Of a stretch of DNA of 64,000 bases, positions 35,008 through 43,207 are shown one piece after another. The stretch lies in the NCBI GenBank assembly GCA_002343505.1, contig DDQZ01000024.1, forward strand, positions 124,404 to 188,403. Reading direction: 5' to 3'. The notes beneath the pieces are model-generated. The model worked only from the letters and a program-made list of their open reading frames with translations, was not told the DNA's origin and searched no databases. Source of the stretch: Verrucomicrobiaceae bacterium UBA2429 (lineage in GTDB: Bacteria; Verrucomicrobiota; Verrucomicrobiia; Verrucomicrobiales; Verrucomicrobiaceae). Both the position numbers and the translations under genes were made by a program. How positions within the stretch are numbered: the first letter of the stretch is position 1; the number at the start of each line of letters is the position of its first letter.

Positions 35008-36033
35008 ATGTTCGGCCTTCGATTCATCAAGATTCCACCCACGACGCATGTTATTCAACACAGCGGCGGCAAAGTCGTCCGCGAGGGCGCGGGGATTTCG
35101 TTCTTTTATTACTCGCCCACGACCTCGCTCGTGGCGGTGCCGGTGGGCAGCACGGACGTGCCGTTCATCTTTGAGGAACAGACAGTGGATTATCAAAGCG
35201 TGAGCCTGCAGGGCCAGATCACCTACCGCATCGCGGAGCCGAAGAAGGTGGCGGGGCTGATGGACTTCACGCTCGCGCCCAACGGACGCGGCTATGCCTC
35301 GGAGGATCCGGAGAAGCTGCCGCAGCGTGTGATCAATCTCGTGCATGTGCTGGCGCGCGCGGAGATCGAGAAACTGCCGCTGCGGCAGGCATTGCGCGCT
35401 TCGGAGACGTTGGTGACGGCGATTCGCGCTCAACTCGGCACCTCGGCGGAGCTGGCGGCTCTGGGGATCGAAGTGCTGGGCCTTTCGCTGCTGGCGATCA
35501 AGCCGACACCGGAGACGGCGCGTGCTTTGGAGGCGGAAACACGCGAGCAACTGCTCAAGGGCGCGGACGAGGCCATCTTCATGCGGCGCAATGCCGCCGT
35601 GGAGCAGGAGCGCGCGATCAAGGAGAACGAGCTGAACACCGAGATTGCCGTGGAGAACAAGAAGCGGCAGATTCGCGAGACACAGATGGACGCGGAGAAG
35701 GCGGTGCAGGAAAAAGAGGCGCAACTGGAGCGCGCGAAGCTGGAATCGAGCATCGGTCTCGAAGACGAGCGCAAGAAGCTGGTGGCGCTGGCGGCTGAGA
35801 ACGCAAAAGCGGAGTCCGACACACGCGCCTACGGCATCGAGGCCACGATGAAGGCGCTCGCCAGCACGGACGCGGCCGTGTTGCAGGCGCTGGCGACCAG
35901 CGGCATGAGGCCGCAGCAGTTGATCGCGTTCGCCTTCCAGGAACTGGCCGCGAAGGCGGACAAGATCGGCAATTTGAACATCTCGCCGGAACTGCTGAGC
36001 GAGTTGCTGGCGAATCCGGGATCGAAGAAATGA
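35008..36033 (+). CDS. SPFH/band 7 domain protein
   Basis: The 341-residue protein has an SPFH domain (about 15-190). A charged coiled coil (about 185-265) and a short C-terminal helical region follow. SPFH proteins assemble as membrane-associated rings or scaffolds. No strong N-terminal transmembrane segment is visible, so it may sit at the membrane peripherally. Genes of this type are known neighbours of NAD/ADP-ribose genes (recalled from comparative genomics). Separated from the NAD-kinase-like gene by a hairpin. Confidence 0.85.
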   Translation: MFGLRFIKIPPTTHVIQHSGGKVVREGAGISFFYYSPTTSLVAVPVGSTDVPFIFEEQTVDYQSVSLQGQITYRIAEPKKVAGLMDFTLAPNGRGYASEDPEKLPQRVINLVHVLARAEIEKLPLRQALRASETLVTAIRAQLGTSAELAALGIEVLGLSLLAIKPTPETARALEAETREQLLKGADEAIFMRRNAAVEQERAIKENELNTEIAVENKKRQIRETQMDAEKAVQEKEAQLERAKLESSIGLEDERKKLVALAAENAKAESDTRAYGIEATMKALASTDAAVLQALATSGMRPQQLIAFAFQELAAKADKIGNLNISPELLSELLANPGSKK

Positions 36034-36040
36034 GTTTTGC

Positions 36041-36112
36041 ACCGCAGAGGTGAGAAAACCGCAGAGATGAATTCAGAAATGTCTTTCTCTGCGGTTTTCT
36101 AAACTCTGCGGT
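36041..36112. repeat. 72-bp stem-loop between SPFH and NAD-kinase-like genes
   Basis: Arms at 36041-36066 and 36087-36112 match in 24 of 26 positions with a 20-nt loop. Each arm contains two ccgcagag-type units. It could be an attenuator, an RNA-stability element or a dispersed REP-like repeat. It nearly fills the 96-bp gap between the two genes. Confidence 0.75.
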
Positions 36113-36129
36113 GTGCCATCTGAGCTTGT

Positions 36130-37068
36130 ATGAACCGCCTGACTGAAACGAAGATCATCCTCGTCGTGCGCGCGACGCGGCTGGCGGATTTGAAGGCGAA
36201 GTTCGCGACGAAATCGCAGGCAAAGTTTTATGTGAGCCGGCTGGGCGGTGATTTCGGCGATTACGAGCGCGAGGACGCCGCCTACCAGCAGTCCATCGCA
36301 CAAACACGACGTACCCTCGGCGAATTGGGGCGCGTGCAGCTCGTGCAGCGGGCTTTTCTGCCCAATTTCGTGTTTGGAGAGCAGGACATCGTGGTGGCGC
36401 TGGGTCAGGACGGATTGGTGGCAAACACCTTGAAGTATCTCAACGGCCAACCGCTCGTGGGCGTGAATCCGGACCCGAAACGCTACGACGGCCAGCTTCT
36501 GCCATTCCAGGTGCCGCAGCTCGACAAGGTGATGCGCGAGGTGCTGCGCGGCGGACGGTCAAAACGCGAGGTAACGATGGCGGAGGCGAAATTGAACACC
36601 GGCCTGAGCCTGTGCGCGGTGAACGATCTCTTCATCGGCATGAAATCCCACGGATCGGCGCGGTATCGCATCGCGCTGGGCAATACGGCGGAGAACCATT
36701 CATCCAGCGGTGTGATCGTCTCGACCGGCCTCGGTTCCACGGGCTGGTTCAAAAGCCTGATGGCGGGTTCGATGGCAGTGGCGGTTGCCTCAGGCCGTGC
36801 GGCGGCCACCGAGCCAAAGGACACGAGTTTCCCGTGGGAATCGAATCACCTCTTCTTCACCGTACGCGAGCCTTTCCCGAGCAACACAACCGCCGCAGCG
36901 CTGGTTTTCGGTCAGGTGACGGCGCAGCAGCCGCTTGTGATCGAATCGCTGATGGGCGAGAACGGCGTCATTTTCAGCGACGGCATCGAGCAAGACTTTA
37001 TCGAGTTCAACTCCGGAACCAAGGCGACGATTTCAATCTCGAAGCGCAAAGGAAAGCTGGTCGCATGA
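36130..37068 (+). CDS. Divergent NAD kinase-like protein
   Basis: The 312-residue protein has an NAD-kinase fold pattern with changed motifs. The usual GGDGT appears as GQDG at 92-95. The ND pair of the second conserved region is at N165-D166 (AVND). The third motif is STGLGSTGW at 198-206. It may phosphorylate NAD+ or a related molecule such as an ADP-ribose or NAD derivative. It ends the operon, 6 bp before the convergent DUF1501 stop. Confidence 0.8.
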   Translation: MNRLTETKIILVVRATRLADLKAKFATKSQAKFYVSRLGGDFGDYEREDAAYQQSIAQTRRTLGELGRVQLVQRAFLPNFVFGEQDIVVALGQDGLVANTLKYLNGQPLVGVNPDPKRYDGQLLPFQVPQLDKVMREVLRGGRSKREVTMAEAKLNTGLSLCAVNDLFIGMKSHGSARYRIALGNTAENHSSSGVIVSTGLGSTGWFKSLMAGSMAVAVASGRAAATEPKDTSFPWESNHLFFTVREPFPSNTTAAALVFGQVTAQQPLVIESLMGENGVIFSDGIEQDFIEFNSGTKATISISKRKGKLVA

Positions 37069-37074
37069 GTGGAG

Positions 37075-38526
37075 TCACACCACCATCTCTTTGATCACAC
37101 GGCCTTCCACGTTCGTGAGGCGGCGCCGGACGCCGTTGTGCTCGAAGGTGAGGAGTTCGTGGTCGAGGCCGAGAAGGTGCAGAATGGTGGCGTTGAAGTC
37201 GTAGAGCGGATGGATGTCCTTCACCGCTTTCTGGCCGAGTTCGTCGGTGACGCCGTGGCTGACGCCGGGCTTCACCCCGGCGCCAGTCATCCAGCAGGTG
37301 AAGCCGTCGGGATTGTGATCGCGGCCCTTCGCGCCTTTTTGGAAGAAGGGCATGCGGCCGAACTCGGTACACCAGACGACGAGCGTGTCCTGCAACAGGC
37401 CGCGTTGTTTCAGGTCGCGGATCAACGCGGCGGCAGGCTGGTCGAGGATGCTGGCATGCACATCATACTGCGCCTTGAGATCGCTGTGGCCGTCCCAGTT
37501 GAGCTTGCCGCCGCTGGCGTAGGCGCCGTTGAAAAGCTGCACGCAGCGCACCCCGCGCTCGATGAGACGGCGGGCGAGGATGCAGTTCTTCGCGAAGGCG
37601 GCCTTGTCGGCGTTCTGCGTGTCGTCCGCGCCATACATTTTGAGAATGTGCGCGGGCTCGGTGCTGAGGTCGTTGATCTCGGGCACGCTGAGCTGCATGC
37701 GCGCGGCGAGTTCGTAGCTGGCGATGCGTGCGGCGAGCTTTTGATCGCCCGGGTTCGCTTCGAGATGCCTCGCGTTCATCTTTTGCAGCAACGAGCGGGC
37801 GGCTTGATCCGCCTGCGCGGACACACCAGGCGCGGAAAGATGTCGCACGGGGCTCTTCGAACTCATCGCGGTGCCTTGGAAGGCGGCGGGGAGAAAACCG
37901 GGTCCCCAGTTGTTGGCGCCATTCTGCGGCACGCCGCGTGGATCGGGAATGGCGACGTAGCTGGGCAGATTCTGGTTTTCGCTGCCGAGCGCATACGTCA
38001 CCCACGAGCCGAGAGAGGGAAAACCATCGAGGGTGAAGCCGGTGGAGAGGAAATTCTCCGCCGGACCGTGCGTGTTGGATTTGCTGGTGAGCGAATGTAC
38101 GAAGGCGAGGTCGTCCGTCAGTTCCGCAAGATGGGGAATCATGTCGCTGACCCACTTGCCGGTTTGTCCGCGTGGTCGGAAGGTGTATTGCGGCCGCGCA
38201 AGATTGCCCGCCGGGCCTTGAAACGTCACCGCAGGTCCGCCGGGCAACGGTTTGTCGTCCCACTTGATGAGTTCGGGCTTGTAGTCCCATGTTTCGAGCT
38301 GGCTCACTGCGCCTGCGCAGAAGATGACGACGACATTCTTTGCCTTCGCCGGGAAGTGCGGTTGTCGCGGCGCATACGGCCGTGCCGGATCGATCAACAG
38401 GCCGTCCGCGGCCAGCAGGCGCGTCAACGCGATCGAGCCCAGTGCTGTCGCGCTGCTTGAGAGGAAGCGGCGACGGTCGAGCAGGTGATGACCTGGGGGC
38501 GAGAGGTGTTCGGCGGAAGGAAGCAT
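37075..38526 (-). CDS. DUF1501 family secreted protein (Tat signal)
   Basis: The 483-residue protein has a twin-arginine signal ([16 protein letters not shown]) and is probably exported folded. The DUF1501 core includes [20 protein letters not shown], the [10 protein letters not shown] segment, [10 protein letters not shown] and the end [14 protein letters not shown]. The family is sulfatase-like in fold and common in Planctomycetes and Verrucomicrobia, usually beside PSD1 genes; its function is unknown. ATG 38526 was chosen for the Tat signal. Its last 130 bp are repeated at 31010-31143. Confidence 0.88.
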   Translation of the reverse strand: MLPSAEHLSPPGHHLLDRRRFLSSSATALGSIALTRLLAADGLLIDPARPYAPRQPHFPAKAKNVVVIFCAGAVSQLETWDYKPELIKWDDKPLPGGPAVTFQGPAGNLARPQYTFRPRGQTGKWVSDMIPHLAELTDDLAFVHSLTSKSNTHGPAENFLSTGFTLDGFPSLGSWVTYALGSENQNLPSYVAIPDPRGVPQNGANNWGPGFLPAAFQGTAMSSKSPVRHLSAPGVSAQADQAARSLLQKMNARHLEANPGDQKLAARIASYELAARMQLSVPEINDLSTEPAHILKMYGADDTQNADKAAFAKNCILARRLIERGVRCVQLFNGAYASGGKLNWDGHSDLKAQYDVHASILDQPAAALIRDLKQRGLLQDTLVVWCTEFGRMPFFQKGAKGRDHNPDGFTCWMTGAGVKPGVSHGVTDELGQKAVKDIHPLYDFNATILHLLGLDHELLTFEHNGVRRRLTNVEGRVIKEMVV

Positions 38527-38615
38527 GGACGGATGTCGGAAATGAAGAGCGCGTCTGGCACTCTCCACAACGCGCCGGGATTTTGCGTCCTATTGATGTC
38601 CACCGGAAAAATTTG

Positions 38616-41600
38616 ATGCAGACGCTCCCCGGCCAGCCACGTGCGGCGGCGGGAAATGCCTCGCCAAACGGGAGGCTGTCGGTCAAGGTGGGGGCTTCCG
38701 ATTTCATGATCCAGTCGCTCGACGAATTCATCCGTGACGCCATGCAGGAGCATGATGTGGAGCGCGCGTCCGCGGAGGACACGATTTGCACGGGAACAAG
38801 GGGTGGAGCCGGCAGGCTCGGCGGGCTGGCCGGGCACCGGGTGGAGGATTTCATCGCACGCGGGGGCATGGGGGCGGTTTACCGGGCGCGGCAGGAGGTG
38901 CTGGAGCGCGAGGTGGCGGTGAAGGTGATGACCGGACAGGCCGACAGCGCGGAGGTGGCGGAGCGTTTCCGCCGGGAGGCACTGGTGCTGGGGCGCCTGG
39001 AGCATCCCAACATCGTGCCCATCTACGACCTGGGCCATGACGAGGACGGACACCTCTTTTACTCGATGAAGCTGGTGAAGGGCCGGACGCTGCAAACGCT
39101 CCTCAACGACCTGCGGAAGGAGCAGCCCGAAGCACTGCGCGACTCCAGTTTGAAACGCTTGCTGGATGTGTTCAGGAAGATTTGTGATGCGATCTCCTTT
39201 GCCCACAGCCGCGGTGTGCTGCATCGCGATCTGAAGCCGGACAACATCATGGTGGGCGAGTTCGGCGAGGTGCTGGTGATGGACTGGGGGCTGGCGAAGC
39301 TGCTGGGCAGCAATGACGAACCCAAAACGACTCCTTCATTCGACAGCAAGGACTCATCATTCAGCGGGACGCTGTCCGGGGCCGTGATGGGCACGCCGCA
39401 ATACATGAGTCCGGAGCAGGCGCTCGGGCAGAACGAGTCGCTGGACGTGCGGTCGGATGTCTATGCGCTGGGCGGCATCCTTTACGCGATCCTCACGCTG
39501 CGCCCGCCGGTGGAAGGAAAGACGGCGGAGGAGGTGCTGAAGAAGGTGGGCAGCGGGCAGATCACCGCTCCGTCCCAACTGCACACCAGCACCAAAGCCA
39601 AAGGCGACGTGCCCGAAGCCAGCGCGATCAAACCGCTGCCGCATCTGGCGGGCGGGCGGGTGCCGGCGGCCCTGTCGTCCGTGGCGATGAAGGCGCTGGC
39701 GAAGGAACGTGCGCAGCGCTACCCGGATGCGCGCAGTTTGGGCGAGGACATCGAGAAATGGCAGAGCGGCTTCGCGACAATGGCGGAAGAGGCCGGGCTG
39801 GCGCGACAACTGACCCTTCTGGTCAAACGGCACAAGACGCCGTTCGTCATCGCCGCCGCCGCGTGGCTGCTGATCACATTGCTCGCCGTGATTTTTGTCT
39901 TCAATCTGCGTGAGAAGGAAAAGCGCGCGCTGGCTGGCGAGGCGTCGGCTGTTCAGGGGAGGGAGGCCGCCCGTGTGGCGCTGGCGAAATCGTCGATGGC
40001 GCTGGCGGAGGCGTCCCTGCGCGAGCGCAACGGACCGGCGATGCAGGAGTCGCTGCGGGCCGTGCCTGAGAACCTGCGTGATTCCACCTGGCAGTATCTG
40101 ATGGACCAGTCCGACACGTCGTTTCGCACATTCGAGGACTCGGGAACGCAGATGACCGGCGTGGCGGCGCATCCGCTGCTGCCGCATGTGTTCGCTCTCG
40201 GGGATTCGACCGGAACGGTGCGCGTGATGGATGTGGCATCCGGCGATGTGCTGCGGAAGATCCAGCGCCCCACGGCTGCGGGTGAACCCAGGGCCGGGCT
40301 CAAGGTGGCCTTTTCCAAGGACGGAAAACTCCTGGCCGTGGGCGAAAACCTCCCCAGTGCGGGCCTGGCGGTGTATCAGTCCGATGATGGCACGCTGATC
40401 AAGGAATGGCCTTCGCAGCGGACGAGTTCGCTCGAGTTCAGCGATGATGGCTCGACGTTGTTGCAGGTATGGCTGCCTCCGAAGGAATTCACATGCGGTT
40501 TCAGCCTGTGGCAGGTGAGTTCGGGGAAGGAAGTCTGGTCGCGGCCCGCCCAGCCTTCGATGAGCCAGATCGGGCTCACTGCCACCTTTCTCCAGGGCGG
40601 CGAAAGCATCCTCGTGTCCTGCAACAATGACCTGAAGGCTTACCTCCTTTCGGTAGGCGACGGTTCAATGGGGGAGCCGTTCCCCATGGGCTCCACAGCA
40701 CCGGTGACCGTCAGCCGCGATGGCACAAAGGTTCTGACCGCCGACTTCGATGGCGTGGTGCGGGCCTATGATCTGCCTTCGCGCCGGCCGATGTTCGAGG
40801 ATTCCACCCATGGCGGAGTCATTCGGGCAATCGCGTTCACTCCCGATGAGAGGCGGTTTGCGACGGTGGCGGTGATGCAGGACGGGCGGCAGATCATCGC
40901 CATTCGCGATGCGAAGACCGGCGCGCTGGTTCATTCCTGCCTCGGCGGGACTCGGGCGATCAGCGAGGTGCGTTTTCATCCCGTCACCGGGGATTTGTTT
41001 GTCGGCGGAGCTTTGTCAAAAGTGTGGCTGGGCAAGGTGCCTGCCTGGGAGATGGCCACCTTGATGAGGCGCATCGGAGCCTTTTGGCGCTCCGACGATG
41101 TTTTCATCGGACCAGGGAAGGACGGCCAGTTGGGCCTGCTCAAACTAACTCCGGCAGGGACCGAGACCGTGTCAGCCCTTCCGCAGATGAGGAACGTGCA
41201 ATTCAGCGCCAGCACGGATGGTGGGACAGCGCTCCTGGCATCCTCACTCGGCGTGGTGCCCTATTGCCTGATGCGGAATCCCGGCCCCGCAGTGGAGACG
41301 ACCTCCATTCCGCCGCGCAAGCGCTGCCTGCTGTCAGTCCGGCTTGGGCCGGAGGGCGGACGTTTCATCGCCAGGGACGAATTCTCGGCCCAGTTCTACC
41401 TCTTTGAAGCGGAGACGGGAACGCTTGAGGCGGAACTCAAAGCCAAAGGTCAAATCCGGGCCAACGACCTGGCGTGGATCGATGGAGGGAAAAGCGCGCT
41501 CAGCCTGCTGACCATGCATGCCGAGCGTGGCAATGCCGAGTGCGAGGAGTGGATTGCGGTCTGGGATCTGACCACTCATCAAATGGTGAGACATTGCAAA

Positions 41601-42005
41601 AACGGCAGCCCCATGGATGCGCTGGCCGTTTCTCCCGACGGCCGCCGCTTTGCCGAGGCCGGGACGGACAAAAAGGTCCGCATCCGCGAGACGACGAGCT
41701 TGGAAATCCAGCGGGAGTTCCGCGCGCATGACAATGAGATCGCCGCGCTGGCCTGGCATCCCACCTTGCCGGTGCTCGCCACGGCGTCGCTCGATTTGAC
41801 GATCCGGCTCTGGGACGTGAACTCAGGCAAGTGCCTGGACGTGATTCCCGCGCTGGACACGCGTCCGGTGGCGCTCTCCTTCAGCCCGGGCGGAAAGCAT
41901 CTCACCTGCACCGACGAGCGCTTCGTCAAAATCTGGACGCTGACCCAGACCAACGATCCCCGCGTCATTTCAGCGGCAAACACCCGCCCCGCAGGCAACC
42001 GCTGA
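38616..42005 (+). CDS. Serine/threonine protein kinase with WD40 repeats
   Basis: The 1129-residue receptor-like protein has a cytoplasmic kinase domain (about 70-370) and a membrane segment (about 409-430). An extracytoplasmic WD40-type propeller region follows (about 480-1120). Kinase motifs: GGMGAVYRAR, catalytic Lys103, HRDLKPDN with Asp205 and DWG (223-225) in place of DFG, which is typical of planctomycete and verrucomicrobial kinases. ATG 38616 is used; ATG 38706 is possible. The convergent downstream gene is a sigma factor, a common pairing. Confidence 0.9.
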   Translation: MQTLPGQPRAAAGNASPNGRLSVKVGASDFMIQSLDEFIRDAMQEHDVERASAEDTICTGTRGGAGRLGGLAGHRVEDFIARGGMGAVYRARQEVLEREVAVKVMTGQADSAEVAERFRREALVLGRLEHPNIVPIYDLGHDEDGHLFYSMKLVKGRTLQTLLNDLRKEQPEALRDSSLKRLLDVFRKICDAISFAHSRGVLHRDLKPDNIMVGEFGEVLVMDWGLAKLLGSNDEPKTTPSFDSKDSSFSGTLSGAVMGTPQYMSPEQALGQNESLDVRSDVYALGGILYAILTLRPPVEGKTAEEVLKKVGSGQITAPSQLHTSTKAKGDVPEASAIKPLPHLAGGRVPAALSSVAMKALAKERAQRYPDARSLGEDIEKWQSGFATMAEEAGLARQLTLLVKRHKTPFVIAAAAWLLITLLAVIFVFNLREKEKRALAGEASAVQGREAARVALAKSSMALAEASLRERNGPAMQESLRAVPENLRDSTWQYLMDQSDTSFRTFEDSGTQMTGVAAHPLLPHVFALGDSTGTVRVMDVASGDVLRKIQRPTAAGEPRAGLKVAFSKDGKLLAVGENLPSAGLAVYQSDDGTLIKEWPSQRTSSLEFSDDGSTLLQVWLPPKEFTCGFSLWQVSSGKEVWSRPAQPSMSQIGLTATFLQGGESILVSCNNDLKAYLLSVGDGSMGEPFPMGSTAPVTVSRDGTKVLTADFDGVVRAYDLPSRRPMFEDSTHGGVIRAIAFTPDERRFATVAVMQDGRQIIAIRDAKTGALVHSCLGGTRAISEVRFHPVTGDLFVGGALSKVWLGKVPAWEMATLMRRIGAFWRSDDVFIGPGKDGQLGLLKLTPAGTETVSALPQMRNVQFSASTDGGTALLASSLGVVPYCLMRNPGPAVETTSIPPRKRCLLSVRLGPEGGRFIARDEFSAQFYLFEAETGTLEAELKAKGQIRANDLAWIDGGKSALSLLTMHAERGNAECEEWIAVWDLTTHQMVRHCKNGSPMDALAVSPDGRRFAEAGTDKKVRIRETTSLEIQREFRAHDNEIAALAWHPTLPVLATASLDLTIRLWDVNSGKCLDVIPALDTRPVALSFSPGGKHLTCTDERFVKIWTLTQTNDPRVISAANTRPAGNR

Positions 42006-42092
42006 GCCGTGACGATGCTATCAAAGCCGTGAATGGACCTGTTTGCCTGCGAACTCATGCCGGTTCGCGTTGCACCTGTGGGTGCGCTGGTC

Positions 42093-42260
42093 GCGGCAGC
42101 GTTGTGGAGTGCAGTGGCAGAGGGGCAAGGCGCAAGCCTATTGCCCCGGCGACACCGCTGTCGAGCGCCGCAAACACGTTCTCCGGCCAATGCGCACGGT
42201 CCGGCGTGCGACAGCGGTGTCGCGCTGACGCTTGCCACGCGCACTCCACGACGCTGCCGC
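42093..42260. repeat. Large imperfect inverted repeat in the kinase-sigma gap
   Basis: The 296-bp gap 42006-42301 between the convergent kinase and sigma genes holds no gene. Outer arms 42093-42112 and 42241-42260 match with one mismatch. Inner arms 42150-42165 and 42208-42223 also pair and contain gcgacaccgctgtcg-type palindromes. It could act as a bidirectional terminator or be a MITE/REP-type element. Confidence 0.7.
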
Positions 42261-42301
42261 GCTTTTCGTTCACTCCACTGCATCGTTACGGCTGAGCGTC
42301 T

Positions 42302-43036
42302 TCACGACCCCGCGCACAGGATCGCCCGCAGCCAGTGGAGTTCCTCCTGGATGTCCTGAGGGTCCACGACGGTTTTGGCGATCTCGGACTCGAGCCGCTC
42401 GCGGAATTTTTTCCGCAGACGATGCACGAGCACGCGGACGGCATTTTCATTTGAGCCGAGGCGCTGGCCCAGCTCGGCAAAGGGCGCGGGAGCGTCCTCC
42501 CAGCCCAGATACGGCTCGATGATCTCGTAGTCGGAGAGGCGCTTGTTTTTGATGAAGGAGGCGCGGAAGGACTGGCGCACGGACTCCAGCATCTGCAGTG
42601 CCCATGCGCGGTCATAGAGCCGCTCCGGGTCGAGCAGATCCGCAGGCTCGTGGGTATAGCGTGCCTCGGCCGCCTCCTCATCCAGCGAGATGAGTGTCAT
42701 GCCGCCGCCGCGTTTCTCCGCCCTCTCGTGGCGGTTCTGCCGGCTGATCACCCGGCCCGCGAGCGCGATCAAAAAGGAGCGCAGCCGCCCGCGCTCCTGG
42801 CGCACCTGCCGGATGGCGTCGTCGGAGACGAGCTTTTGGAAAAGCATCTGGGTCAGGTCCTCCGCATCGTGCGGACTGCGGCCGGAGCGGCGCAGGTAGG
42901 CATAGACAGGATACCAATAGCGCCCGCAGATGGCCTCCAGCGCGGCGGCGGCGCTCTTCCGGTCCTCACCCTGCACGATCTGGACGAGCGTCCAGTGCGT
43001 GGAAGGAAATGAGGCGTCGTGCGGATCATCAGGCAT
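42302..43036 (-). CDS. RNA polymerase sigma factor, ECF-like
   Basis: The 244-residue protein has region 2 (WYPVYAYLRRSGRSPHDAEDLTQMLFQKL) and region 4 (FAELGQRLGSNENAVRVLVHRLRKKF). The start FPSTHWTLVQIVQG is typical of the sigma factors found beside planctomycete and verrucomicrobial protein kinases. A longer linker than usual separates the two regions. No anti-sigma gene is adjacent; the kinase-WD40 gene may serve the signalling role. Confidence 0.85.
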   Translation of the reverse strand: MPDDPHDASFPSTHWTLVQIVQGEDRKSAAAALEAICGRYWYPVYAYLRRSGRSPHDAEDLTQMLFQKLVSDDAIRQVRQERGRLRSFLIALAGRVISRQNRHERAEKRGGGMTLISLDEEAAEARYTHEPADLLDPERLYDRAWALQMLESVRQSFRASFIKNKRLSDYEIIEPYLGWEDAPAPFAELGQRLGSNENAVRVLVHRLRKKFRERLESEIAKTVVDPQDIQEELHWLRAILCAGS

Positions 43037-43207
43037 TGCAGGAGCAACCTGCCGCGTGTCGGAACGGGGTCAAGACCGCCCCGGATGGCGTCGGGGCACG
43101 CCTTTTGGAAAAAAATCCGGCGTGGGATGTAACGACCCGGCGAGCGCGGGCTCAGGAGGACGAGAGCACCCGCTTTGTCCACGAATCCCTGCTGAAAACA
43201 TCCTTCC

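Noticed and set aside
31144..37074. An integrase or transposase that would prove a mobile island
   Set aside because: All eight genes are metabolic or regulatory and no recombinase is seen, so mobility rests only on the flanking repeats.
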